This document shows, one piece after another, positions 25,700 to 32,808 of a stretch of 64,000 bases of DNA. The position numbers and the translations under genes were made by a program. Below the pieces are notes generated by a model, which saw nothing but the letters and a program-made list of their open reading frames with translations, was not told the DNA's origin and searched no databases. Each line of letters opens with the position of its first letter. The first letter of the stretch is position 1. This DNA is from DASYTH01 sp045806965. Lineage in GTDB: Bacteria; Actinomycetota; Actinomycetes; Mycobacteriales; Pseudonocardiaceae. Location: contig JBJMIG010000084.1 of assembly GCA_045806965.1 (NCBI GenBank), positions 69,382 through 133,381 on the forward strand, written 5' to 3'.

Positions 25700-26857
25700 A
25701 TGAAGGACTACACGCCGCGCCCGGAGCACCGGTTCAGCTTCGGGTTGTGGACCGTCGGCTGGCTCGGGGTCGACCCGTTCGGCGTGGCCACCAGGGATCC
25801 GATGGATCCGGTGCATGCCGTCGAGAAGCTGGCCGAGTTGGGTGCGTGGGGGGTGAGCTTCCACGACGACGACCTGATCCCGTTCGGCTCGAACGACTCC
25901 GAGCGGTCCAACCGGATCGCCGCGTTCCGCAAGGCACTGTCCGCCACGGGGTTGGTCGTGCCGATGGCCACCACGAACCTGTTCACCCACCCGGTGTTCA
26001 AGGACGGCGCGTTCACCGCCAACGACCGGGACATCCGCCGGTTCGCGCTGCGCAAGGTGTTGCGCAACTTGGATCTGGCCGCCGAGCTCGGCGCGAGCAC
26101 GTACGTGCTGTGGGGCGGCCGGGAGGGCTCGGAGTCGCCGGTGGCGAAGGATGTGCGCGCCGCCCTTGATCGCTACGCCGAGGCGCTGAACATCCTGTGT
26201 GCCTACGTCCGCGAGCAGGGCTATCAGATCCGGTTCGCGCTCGAGCCCAAGCCGAACGAGCCGCGCGGTGACATCCTGTTGCCCACCATCGGCCATGCGC
26301 TCGCGTTCATCAACGAACTGGCCGACTCCGAGATCGTCGGGCTGAACCCGGAGGTCGGGCACGAGCAGATGGCCGGGCTGTCCGTGGTGCACGGGTACGC
26401 CCAGGCGCTGTGGCACGGCAAGCTGTTCCATCTCGACCTCAACGGGCAGACCGGCCCGCGTTACGACCAGGACCTCCGGTTCGGCAACGGTGACGTCAAG
26501 AGCGCGTTCCTGCTGGTCGATCTGTTGGAGGGCGCGGGATACGACGGCGCGCGGCACTTCGACTTCAAGCCGGCCCGCACCGAGGACGAGGACGGCGTGT
26601 GGGCGGCGGCGCAGGCCTGCATGCGCAACTACCTGATCTTCGCCGAGCGGGCGAAGGCGTTCCGGGCGGACCCGGAAGTGGCGCAGGCACTGGCCGTGGC
26701 CCGGGTCGCCGAGTTGTCCGAGCCCACGCTCGGGCCGGGCGAGAGCCTGGCCGCGTTGCGCTCGGAGGACATCGACCTGGCCGCCGCGGCTCGCCGGGGC
26801 AAGGGGGTCGAACGGCTCGACCAACTCGCCCTCGAGCACCTGTTCGGCGCCCGGTGA
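25700..26857 (+). CDS. xylA: Xylose isomerase
   Basis: Converts D-xylose to D-xylulose (and D-glucose to D-fructose). This is the short actinomycete type of 385 residues. The active site is complete: His55 and Asp58 in SFHDDDLIPFG, Glu182 and Lys184 in EPKPNEPRGD, Glu218 and His221 in NPEVGHEQMAG, Asp246 in FHLDLNGQ, and Asp288 in HFDFKPART. AAGGAGAG lies just before the ATG at 25700, ten bases after the binding-protein stop. No xylulokinase gene (xylB) is in the window. Confidence 0.97.
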   Translation: MKDYTPRPEHRFSFGLWTVGWLGVDPFGVATRDPMDPVHAVEKLAELGAWGVSFHDDDLIPFGSNDSERSNRIAAFRKALSATGLVVPMATTNLFTHPVFKDGAFTANDRDIRRFALRKVLRNLDLAAELGASTYVLWGGREGSESPVAKDVRAALDRYAEALNILCAYVREQGYQIRFALEPKPNEPRGDILLPTIGHALAFINELADSEIVGLNPEVGHEQMAGLSVVHGYAQALWHGKLFHLDLNGQTGPRYDQDLRFGNGDVKSAFLLVDLLEGAGYDGARHFDFKPARTEDEDGVWAAAQACMRNYLIFAERAKAFRADPEVAQALAVARVAELSEPTLGPGESLAALRSEDIDLAAAARRGKGVERLDQLALEHLFGAR

Positions 26858-26870
26858 ACGAGGTGCGCCA

Positions 26871-27875
26871 ATGAGCCGGCCGATCACGCTGTTCACCGGC
26901 CAGTGGGCGGATCTGCCGTTCGAGGAGATGTGCAAGCTGGCCGCGCAATGGGGCTACGACGGGCTGGAGATCGCCTGCGCTGGTGATCACTTCGAGGTGG
27001 ATCGCGCACTGTCCGAGGAGGACTATGTGCCGACAAAGCTCGAACTGCTCGAGGCACACGGGCTTCGGGTCTGGGCCATCTCCAACCACCTGGTCGGCCA
27101 GGCGGTGTGCGACGATCCGATCGACGACCGGCACCGGGACATCCTGCCGGCCCGGGTGTGGGGCGACGGAGACCCCGAAGGGGTGCGGCGGCGTGCGGCG
27201 AAGGAGCTGGCGGACACCGCACGGGCCGCTCGTCGCCTCGGCGTCGACACCGTGATCGGCTTCACCGGATCGAAGATCTGGCGCTACGTGGCCATGTTCC
27301 CGCCGGTGTCGGCCGAAGTGATCGCGGACGGCTACGCCGACTTCGCCGCGAGGTGGAACCCGATCCTGGACGTGTTCGACGAGGTGGGCGTGCGGTTCGC
27401 GCACGAGGTGCACCCGTCGGAGATCGCCTACGACTACTGGTCGACCGTGCGCACGCTGGAGGCGATCGGGCGGCGACCGGCGTTTGGGCTCAACTGGGAT
27501 CCGTCCCACATGGTGTGGCAGGACCTGGATCCGGTCGGCTTCATCCTGGACTTCGCGGACCGGATCTACCACGTCGACTGCAAGGACACCAAGAAGCGCT
27601 TCGACGGGCGCAACGGCCGGCTGGGCTCGCACCTGCCGTGGGCCGATCCGCGGCGTGGGTGGGACTTCGTGTCCACCGGGCACGGCGACGTGCCGTGGGA
27701 GCAGGCGTTCCGGGCACTGAACGCGATCGGCTACGCCGGGCCGATCTCGGTGGAGTGGGAGGACGCCGGCATGGACCGGCTGCGCGGTGCCGAGGAGGCC
27801 GTCGGGTTCGTCCGGAGCCTGGCCTTCGACCCGCCGGCCGCCTCGTTCGACGCCGCGTTCAAGAATCGGGGCTGA
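26871..27875 (+). CDS. TIM-barrel sugar (phosphate) isomerase/epimerase
   Basis: A 334-residue protein of the xylose-isomerase-like TIM-barrel family (AP_endonuc_2 fold). Metal-ligand segments are seen at FAHEVHPSEIAYD, GLNWDPSHMVWQ, YHVDCKDTKKRFDG, GHGDVPWEQAF and ISVEWEDAGMDR. GAGGTG precedes the ATG at 26871, 13 bases after xylA, so it is the last gene of the operon. The family includes epimerases, isomerases and inositol-pathway enzymes; acting on a second pentose or a derivative imported by the same system is plausible but not shown. A strong terminator follows. Confidence 0.88.
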   Translation: MSRPITLFTGQWADLPFEEMCKLAAQWGYDGLEIACAGDHFEVDRALSEEDYVPTKLELLEAHGLRVWAISNHLVGQAVCDDPIDDRHRDILPARVWGDGDPEGVRRRAAKELADTARAARRLGVDTVIGFTGSKIWRYVAMFPPVSAEVIADGYADFAARWNPILDVFDEVGVRFAHEVHPSEIAYDYWSTVRTLEAIGRRPAFGLNWDPSHMVWQDLDPVGFILDFADRIYHVDCKDTKKRFDGRNGRLGSHLPWADPRRGWDFVSTGHGDVPWEQAFRALNAIGYAGPISVEWEDAGMDRLRGAEEAVGFVRSLAFDPPAASFDAAFKNRG

Positions 27876-27883
27876 TCCGTTTT

Positions 27884-27930
27884 GTGAATGCCGCACTCGC
27901 ATGAAGAATGGGTGCGAGTGCGGCATTCAC
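27884..27930. terminator. Strong bidirectional terminator
   Basis: A perfect 18-bp stem (27884-27901 with 27913-27930; arm GTGAATGCCGCACTCGCA) with an 11-base loop lies between the end of the xylose operon and the stop of the convergent minus-strand gene. It is the most stable simple hairpin seen in the window. Confidence 0.85.
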
Positions 27931-27941
27931 CGCAGTCTTCG

Positions 27942-28322
27942 TCAGGACACCACGATATTGATCGGTGCGCTCGCGGCCGACCGGTTCAGCGCGAAATCCA
28001 CCGCCTGGACGGTGATCGAATGCGGGCCGGGCGTGATCCGGCCCAGGTTCACCAGGGTCTGGATGTCGTAGGTGGTCGCGATCGGCTTTGCTCGCTGCTG
28101 GCCGTCGACGAGCACCCAGTAGTGCTTGACGCCGGTGCCGACGTCGGTGGACGCATCCCAGTTGAGCACTGCGTTTGCTCCGGAGCGGAGCTGGCTGGCG
28201 TCGTGCACGTTCTGCGGGACGGTGGGTGGTGTGACGTCCGTTGCCGCTCCGGCGGACGGCGCGACCAGCACTGCGGCGGCGACCGCGAAGGTCGCGATCA
28301 GAACTTTCCTGCCGATATTCAT
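27942..28322 (-). CDS. Small secreted Fn3-like protein
   Basis: A 126-residue exported protein. Signal peptide MNIGRKVLIATFAVAAAVLV, cleavage near AGA-AT, then a single beta-sandwich domain (TPPTVPQNVHDASQL; VLNWDASTDVGTGVKHYWV; GPHSITVQAVDFALNRSA). The pattern matches one Fn3/bacterial Ig-like unit with no enzyme attached. AGGAGA precedes the ATG at 28322. A stand-alone secreted Fn3 domain of this size has no obvious function; adhesion or a spacer role are guesses. Confidence 0.75.
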   Translation of the reverse strand: MNIGRKVLIATFAVAAAVLVAPSAGAATDVTPPTVPQNVHDASQLRSGANAVLNWDASTDVGTGVKHYWVLVDGQQRAKPIATTYDIQTLVNLGRITPGPHSITVQAVDFALNRSAASAPINIVVS

Positions 28323-28521
28323 TGATCACTCTCCTGTTGACGGAAAACTGTCCGTCAGGATCGGATTTTCGGACCGTTCCGCGTGACTCACCGTGGCGAG
28401 ACTATGGACGGCCGATGGTGAATTTCTCGTGCCAAGCTGGAAATGGACATATTTCCCGGTGAGCTGCGCGGGCGTACTCTGCCGCCGATGGCCGCGCCCG
28501 CCGGCCGTGGAGGAGGCACCG

Positions 28522-29295
28522 ATGCCGTTGTTGCAGGACCTGCTCGGCGCGATCGAGTCGAGCCGGATCGAGATCATCGATCTGACCGCGCCGTTGTCCG
28601 CGAGCACCCCGGTGCTGCGGCTGCCCGAGCCGTTCGCCAACACGATCTCCTTCCGGCTGGAGGAGATCAGCCGCTACGACGACGCCGGCCCGTTCTGGTA
28701 CTGGAACAACATTCACACCGGCGAGCACACCGGCACCCACGTCGACGCGCCGAGGCACTGGGCAACCGGCAAGGACGGCGCCGACGTCGCCGAGATCCCG
28801 CTCCGCACGCTGGTCGCGCCGGCCGTGGTGCTGGACGCCGCCGGCCGGGTCGCGGACAACCCCGACTTCCTGCTCGAGATCGACCACGTACGGGAGTGGG
28901 AGAAGGCCAACGGGGCGCTGCCGGCCGGCGGCTGGCTGCTCTACCGCACCGGATGGGACGAGCGGTCCAGCGACGAGGAACGGTTCCTCAACGCCGACGA
29001 CGCCGGCTCGCACACGCCAGGGGTGTCCGCGGAGTGCGCGCGCTGGCTCGCCGAGGACACCGGGCTGGTCGGGTTCGGCGTCGAGACGGTCGGCACCGAC
29101 GCGGGCGGCGCCGGCGGGCTCAACCCGCCGTTCCCGTGCCACCACTTCTTCCTCGGCGCCGGCAAATGCGGGCTCACCCAACTACGCAACCTGGACAAGC
29201 TGCCGGCCACCGGTGCGGTGCTGGTCGTCTCGCCGCTGCCGATCATCGACGGCTCGGGCAGCCCGACCCGGGTGTACGCGTTGGTGGAGAAGTGA
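28522..29295 (+). CDS. Cyclase-family metal hydrolase (kynurenine formamidase/isatin hydrolase-like)
   Basis: A 257-residue cyclase-family hydrolase. The metal motif HTGTHVDAPRHW (HxGTHxDxPxH) is intact, followed by the GWLLYRTGWDER strand and GVETVGTDAGG. This fold includes kynurenine formamidase and isatin hydrolase, Mn2+ or Zn2+ enzymes that open amide or lactam bonds. The start is ATG 28522 because GGAGGAGG sits five bases before it; the frame stays open upstream but lacks a ribosome site. The ThDP enzyme starts 34 bases downstream. Together they could hydrolyse a ring and then decarboxylate the 2-oxo acid; see the findings. Confidence 0.85.
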   Translation: MPLLQDLLGAIESSRIEIIDLTAPLSASTPVLRLPEPFANTISFRLEEISRYDDAGPFWYWNNIHTGEHTGTHVDAPRHWATGKDGADVAEIPLRTLVAPAVVLDAAGRVADNPDFLLEIDHVREWEKANGALPAGGWLLYRTGWDERSSDEERFLNADDAGSHTPGVSAECARWLAEDTGLVGFGVETVGTDAGGAGGLNPPFPCHHFFLGAGKCGLTQLRNLDKLPATGAVLVVSPLPIIDGSGSPTRVYALVEK

Positions 29296-29329
29296 GTCCG
29301 GCCGGCGCCCGGTTCGAGGAGGGGGTCCG

Positions 29330-30958
29330 GTGAACACCGCCGAGCTGGTCGGTCGGACGCTGGCCGGCCTCGGCGCGGCACGGGCGTTCGGGGTGGTCGG
29401 CAGCGGCAACTTCGAGGTGACCAATGCGTTGCGGGCCGGCGGGGTGCCGTTCGTGGCTACCCGGCACGAATGCGGCGCGGCGACCATGGCGGACGCCTAC
29501 GCCCGGATGAGCGGCCGGCTCGCGTTGGTCACCACGCACCAGGGCTGCGGACTGACCAACGCGCTGACCGGGATCGGCGAAGCGGCCAAGAGCCGCACCC
29601 CGCTGATCGTGCTGGCCGCCGACGTGGCGAGCTCGGCGGTGCGGTCCAACTTCCGGATCGACCAGGACGCCGCCGTCACGGCCGTGGGGGCGGTGACCGA
29701 GCGGGTGCACTCCGCGGCCACGGCGGCGGCCGACACGATGCGCGCCTACCGGACCGCGGTGCACGAGCGGCGCACCGTCGTGCTGAACCTGCCGCTGGAC
29801 GTGCAGCACCAGCAGGCGCAGCCAACCGAGGTGCGCAAACCGGCTGCGCCATACCCGATCCGGGCCGACCAGGCCGCGGTCGGCGAGTTGGCCGCGGCGA
29901 TCGGTGCGGCCAGCCGGCCGGTGTTCATCGCCGGCCGGGGCGCGCGGACCGCCGGAGCGGAACTGCGTGAGCTGGCCGCCAGGTCGGGCGCGCTGCTGGC
30001 CACCTCGGCGGTCGCGAACGGGTTGTTCCACGGCGACCCGTGGGCGCTTGGCATCTGCGGCGGATTCGCCTCCCCGGTGGCCGCCGAGCTGATCGCCGCG
30101 GCGGACCTGGTGGTCGGGTGGGGTTGCGCGCTGAACATGTGGACCACCAGGCACGGGCGCCTGATCGGGCCGGCGGCCACGGTCGCGCAGGTGGACCTCG
30201 AGCCGGCCGCGCTTGGCGCGCACCGGCCGGTGGACCTCGGGGTGCTCGGCGACGCCGCGCACACCGCCCGGGACGCGCTGGCCGAGGTGGAACCCGCCCC
30301 CCGGTACCGCACCGATGAGGTGCGCGCCCGGATCGCCGCGACGGTGCGCTGGCGGGACGTGCCTTTTCAGGACGCCTCCACCGCCGACCGGATCGACCCG
30401 CGCCGGCTGAGTGTGCGGCTGGACGAGTTGCTGCCGGCGGAGCGGATCGTCGCGGTGGACTCCGGCAACTTCATGGGCTACCCGAGCGTGTACCTGTCGG
30501 TCCCCGACGAGTTCGGGTTCTGCTTCACCCAGGCGTTCCAGTCGATCGGGCTGGGCCTGGCCACCGCGGCCGGGGCGGCGCTGGCCAGGCCGGACCGGCT
30601 GGCCGTCGCCGCGCTCGGCGACGGCGGCGCACTGATGAGTGTCGCGGAGTTGGACACCGTGGTGCGGCTGGGACTGCCGATGGTCATCGTGATCTACAAC
30701 GACGATGCGTACGGCGCCGAGGTACACCATTTCGGTCCGGACGGCGCCGACCTCGACACGGTTCGCTTCCCGGACACCGACATCGCCGCGATCGGCGCCG
30801 GGTTCGGTGCCGCCACGGCCACCGTGCGGACCGAGGCGGACCTCGGCGCGCTCACCGCCTGGCTGGCCGGGCCACTGGACCGGCCGCTGCTGCTCGACGC
30901 CAAGATCACCAGTGACGGGGGGTCGTGGTGGCTCGCCGAGGCGTTCCGGGGCCACTGA
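29330..30958 (+). CDS. Thiamine-diphosphate-dependent enzyme (acetolactate synthase/decarboxylase superfamily)
   Basis: A 542-residue ThDP enzyme. The N-terminal pyrimidine-binding domain carries the catalytic Glu in ATRHECGAATMADAYAR, a central domain follows at about 190-330, and the C-terminal domain has the cofactor motif from GDGGALMSV to VIYNDDAYG (GDG, about 25 residues, then ND). FAD-binding features of true acetolactate synthase are not evident. The GTG start follows GAGGAGGGGG. A 2-oxo acid decarboxylase or carboligase acting after the cyclase-family hydrolase is the likely role. Confidence 0.88.
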   Translation: MNTAELVGRTLAGLGAARAFGVVGSGNFEVTNALRAGGVPFVATRHECGAATMADAYARMSGRLALVTTHQGCGLTNALTGIGEAAKSRTPLIVLAADVASSAVRSNFRIDQDAAVTAVGAVTERVHSAATAAADTMRAYRTAVHERRTVVLNLPLDVQHQQAQPTEVRKPAAPYPIRADQAAVGELAAAIGAASRPVFIAGRGARTAGAELRELAARSGALLATSAVANGLFHGDPWALGICGGFASPVAAELIAAADLVVGWGCALNMWTTRHGRLIGPAATVAQVDLEPAALGAHRPVDLGVLGDAAHTARDALAEVEPAPRYRTDEVRARIAATVRWRDVPFQDASTADRIDPRRLSVRLDELLPAERIVAVDSGNFMGYPSVYLSVPDEFGFCFTQAFQSIGLGLATAAGAALARPDRLAVAALGDGGALMSVAELDTVVRLGLPMVIVIYNDDAYGAEVHHFGPDGADLDTVRFPDTDIAAIGAGFGAATATVRTEADLGALTAWLAGPLDRPLLLDAKITSDGGSWWLAEAFRGH

Positions 30959-31091
30959 CGCCAATTCCGCAAGCGGAGCGCTATCCGGACGTCTCGTCGC
31001 GAACTGAGAAAGGGCTCTCGAACAAATGTATGCGATACGCTCGGGCATTCCGTGTCGCAGGCCGCCGAAATGGGCCGACATGAGTGCGAGG

Positions 31092-31500
31092 TCATGGCGG
31101 CGGCGTAATGCCCAACTCCTCCAGGATTAATCTCAGGGACCGCAGGGCATAGTAGGTGCGGGACTTCACCGTGCCGGCCGGAAGGTCGAGCTCGGCGGCC
31201 GCGTCCACTATGGACAGGCCTCGGTAGTGCACCTGTGCGAGTACCGCCCGGTGTTCCGGGCTCAGTCGGGCCATGGCCTGGCGTATGGCCTGGGCCTGTG
31301 CCGCCTCGTCGTCGATGGTGGGTCGCGCTCCTCGGCGACCGGATCAGCTGGGACTGGCTGAGCTCGGTCGGTCGTGCGGATGGACGAGTACCGGGTGTTG
31401 ACGATATTCGGTCGCTGCCAGGCTCGCGCAAGGGTCTCTTGGACCACATCTTCACCTTCTCGCCGGCCGTGCCTGGTCACTTTGCACAATGTGCCCGACG
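31092..31500 (-). pseudogene. Decayed ECF sigma-factor gene
   Basis: Two out-of-frame fragments of a SigK/RpoE-type ECF sigma factor are visible on the minus strand. The part near 31390-31470 reads EGEDVVQETLARAWQRPN, which is region 2.1-2.2. The part at 31092-31320 reads IDDEAAQAQAIRQAMARLSP, then EHRAVLAQVHYRGLSIVDAA and GTVKSRTYYALRSLRLILEE, an intact region 4. Between them the expected WLFTVARNLVIDE block of region 2.3-2.4 is missing and the frame changes; the N-terminal part of region 2 also shifts frame near 31465. It therefore cannot encode a working sigma factor unless the sequence has errors. The anti-sigma gene at 31653 is divergent and intact. Confidence 0.75.
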
Positions 31501-31652
31501 AGCCAGTGGGCGGGCGGCGGCGCGGTGAACCATCGGCGACCGGGATGCGTGATGAGGTGCGACCCCTGACCTGGCCTGGACCGCGGTCTCCTCGGGCGGA
31601 CCACCCCGAACCCGGCGAAACGAGGGGTCACCTGGCGGACTCGGAGGCAGGC

Positions 31653-32300
31653 ATGGCACGTCATGACCGCGAAGTCCTCGGCGTCTACTCGCTGGGTGCG
31701 CTGGACGACCGGCAGTCGATGCTGGTCGAGGAGCACCTGACGGAATGCGCGGGCTGCCGCGCCGAGCTGGAACGGCTGGTCGAACTCCGCCCGCTGCTAG
31801 ACCTGCTACCACCGGAGGCATTCGCCGACAGTCCACAATGGACTCGCTGGCCGAGGGGCGGTTGGGCACGGGTTGGCCTGGTCCTCGCCGTGGCCGCGGT
31901 GCTTGCGGCGGCGGTGGCCGGCGGAGTGCTGATCGGCCGCGGCGGCGAGGAGCAACCCGCGCTGCCCCAACAGGCTCCAGGACTCGCGCCGCCCCAGGGC
32001 ACCCGGTTCGCCTCGGGCACCGATCCCACCGGGGCCTCGCTGAGCGTGCGGCTCGAGCCGGCCGGCGGTTGGGTGCGCGTCAGCGCGGTCAGTTCAGGAA
32101 TCCGGGCCGGCGAGCGCTGCCGGCTGGTGGTGGTCTCCCGCACCGGAGAGCGCCAGCTCTCCGGGAGTTGGCTGGTCTCGGCAATCAGCGAGACGTCCGG
32201 TACCAGCGTCGACGGCGCCGCTCTGGTCGCGCCGGAGGACGTGGTCGCCGTGCGGATCGAGAACTTCGACGGCCGCGTACTGGTGTCCGTCTCGCTCTGA
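31653..32300 (+). CDS. Membrane-anchored zinc-finger anti-sigma factor (RskA-like)
   Basis: A 215-residue anti-sigma factor. The cytoplasmic zinc domain (about 1-50) has the motif EEHLTECAGC (H-x3-C-x2-C), then the sigma-gripping helix RAELERLVELRPLL. A single membrane helix lies at about 72-94, followed by an extracellular beta-rich domain with SVRLEPAGGWVRVSAV and ENFDGRVLVSVSL. GGAGG lies six bases before the ATG at 31653. Its natural partner would be the ECF sigma encoded divergently at 31092-31500, but that gene is broken; it may be a leftover or may control another sigma factor. A terminator follows at 32353-32387. Confidence 0.85.
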   Translation: MARHDREVLGVYSLGALDDRQSMLVEEHLTECAGCRAELERLVELRPLLDLLPPEAFADSPQWTRWPRGGWARVGLVLAVAAVLAAAVAGGVLIGRGGEEQPALPQQAPGLAPPQGTRFASGTDPTGASLSVRLEPAGGWVRVSAVSSGIRAGERCRLVVVSRTGERQLSGSWLVSAISETSGTSVDGAALVAPEDVVAVRIENFDGRVLVSVSL

Positions 32301-32808
32301 CCCATTCGAGAGATCCTTTCGCCGAACGCCGGGATGACGGATGATGGACGGCACGGGAGCGGCACACGTCGTATGTGCCGCTCCCGTCCGTTCCCCGGTG
32401 ACCCCTGCAAATCACCGGGAGCTCCGTTGGCGACGCGAGACATTAACCCACAGCCGGCGTGGCGCGGCCAATCCGCCATCTCAGTGAGATCAGAAGCACA
32501 CTGTCACCGCTCAGTCAATTGTTCAGGCAACTATCATTTCTCGCCGGTCGATTTCGATTACGAATAGGCAGGCGGAATAGGCGGTGAGGATTGACTGGTA
32601 CCTCAATCTGAGCGGGGTTACTGCCCGGGGTTGGGTGTGCGCGGGTCGTGGCCAGGCTCGGTCGCGCATTCCGGCCGATGCCCGCTTTGCGCGGAACGCA
32701 CCGTTGAGGCCCAAAGACTCTTCGGGCAACTGCCATCCAACGGACCTTGTGTGGGCGCACATCCAGCGGGAGACTCGCGCGGTCCCCTCCGGCGACCTGG
32801 GAGTATTC
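32301..32808. other. 508-bp gap between the anti-sigma gene and the large secreted protein gene
   Basis: The gap holds one clear terminator (32353-32387) and, after about 32400, a lower-GC stretch (AATTGTTCAGGCAACTATCATT and nearby) that is a good promoter candidate for the gene at 32809. The frame of that gene is open upstream from about 32584, but the added residues look non-coding and precede the signal peptide. I see no convincing further gene. Confidence 0.5.
32353..32387 (+). terminator. Terminator after the anti-sigma gene
   Basis: A perfect 14-bp stem (ACGGGAGCGGCACA with TGTGCCGCTCCCGT) and a 7-base loop, about 50 bases after the anti-sigma stop. Confidence 0.8.

Noticed and set aside
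26565..27926. A long minus-strand frame across the TIM-barrel isomerase gene
   Set aside because: Antisense shadow of xylA and the following gene, which both have complete active sites; the translated protein is Arg/Gly/Pro-rich with no domain.
31262..31489. A short separate gene with an EGEDVVQETLARAW sequence
   Set aside because: It is the region 2 remnant of the decayed sigma gene, not an independent gene.
32584..32808. A 75-residue N-terminal extension of the giant secreted protein
   Set aside because: It would put the signal peptide in the middle of the protein; CTGGGAG before ATG 32809 marks the real start.
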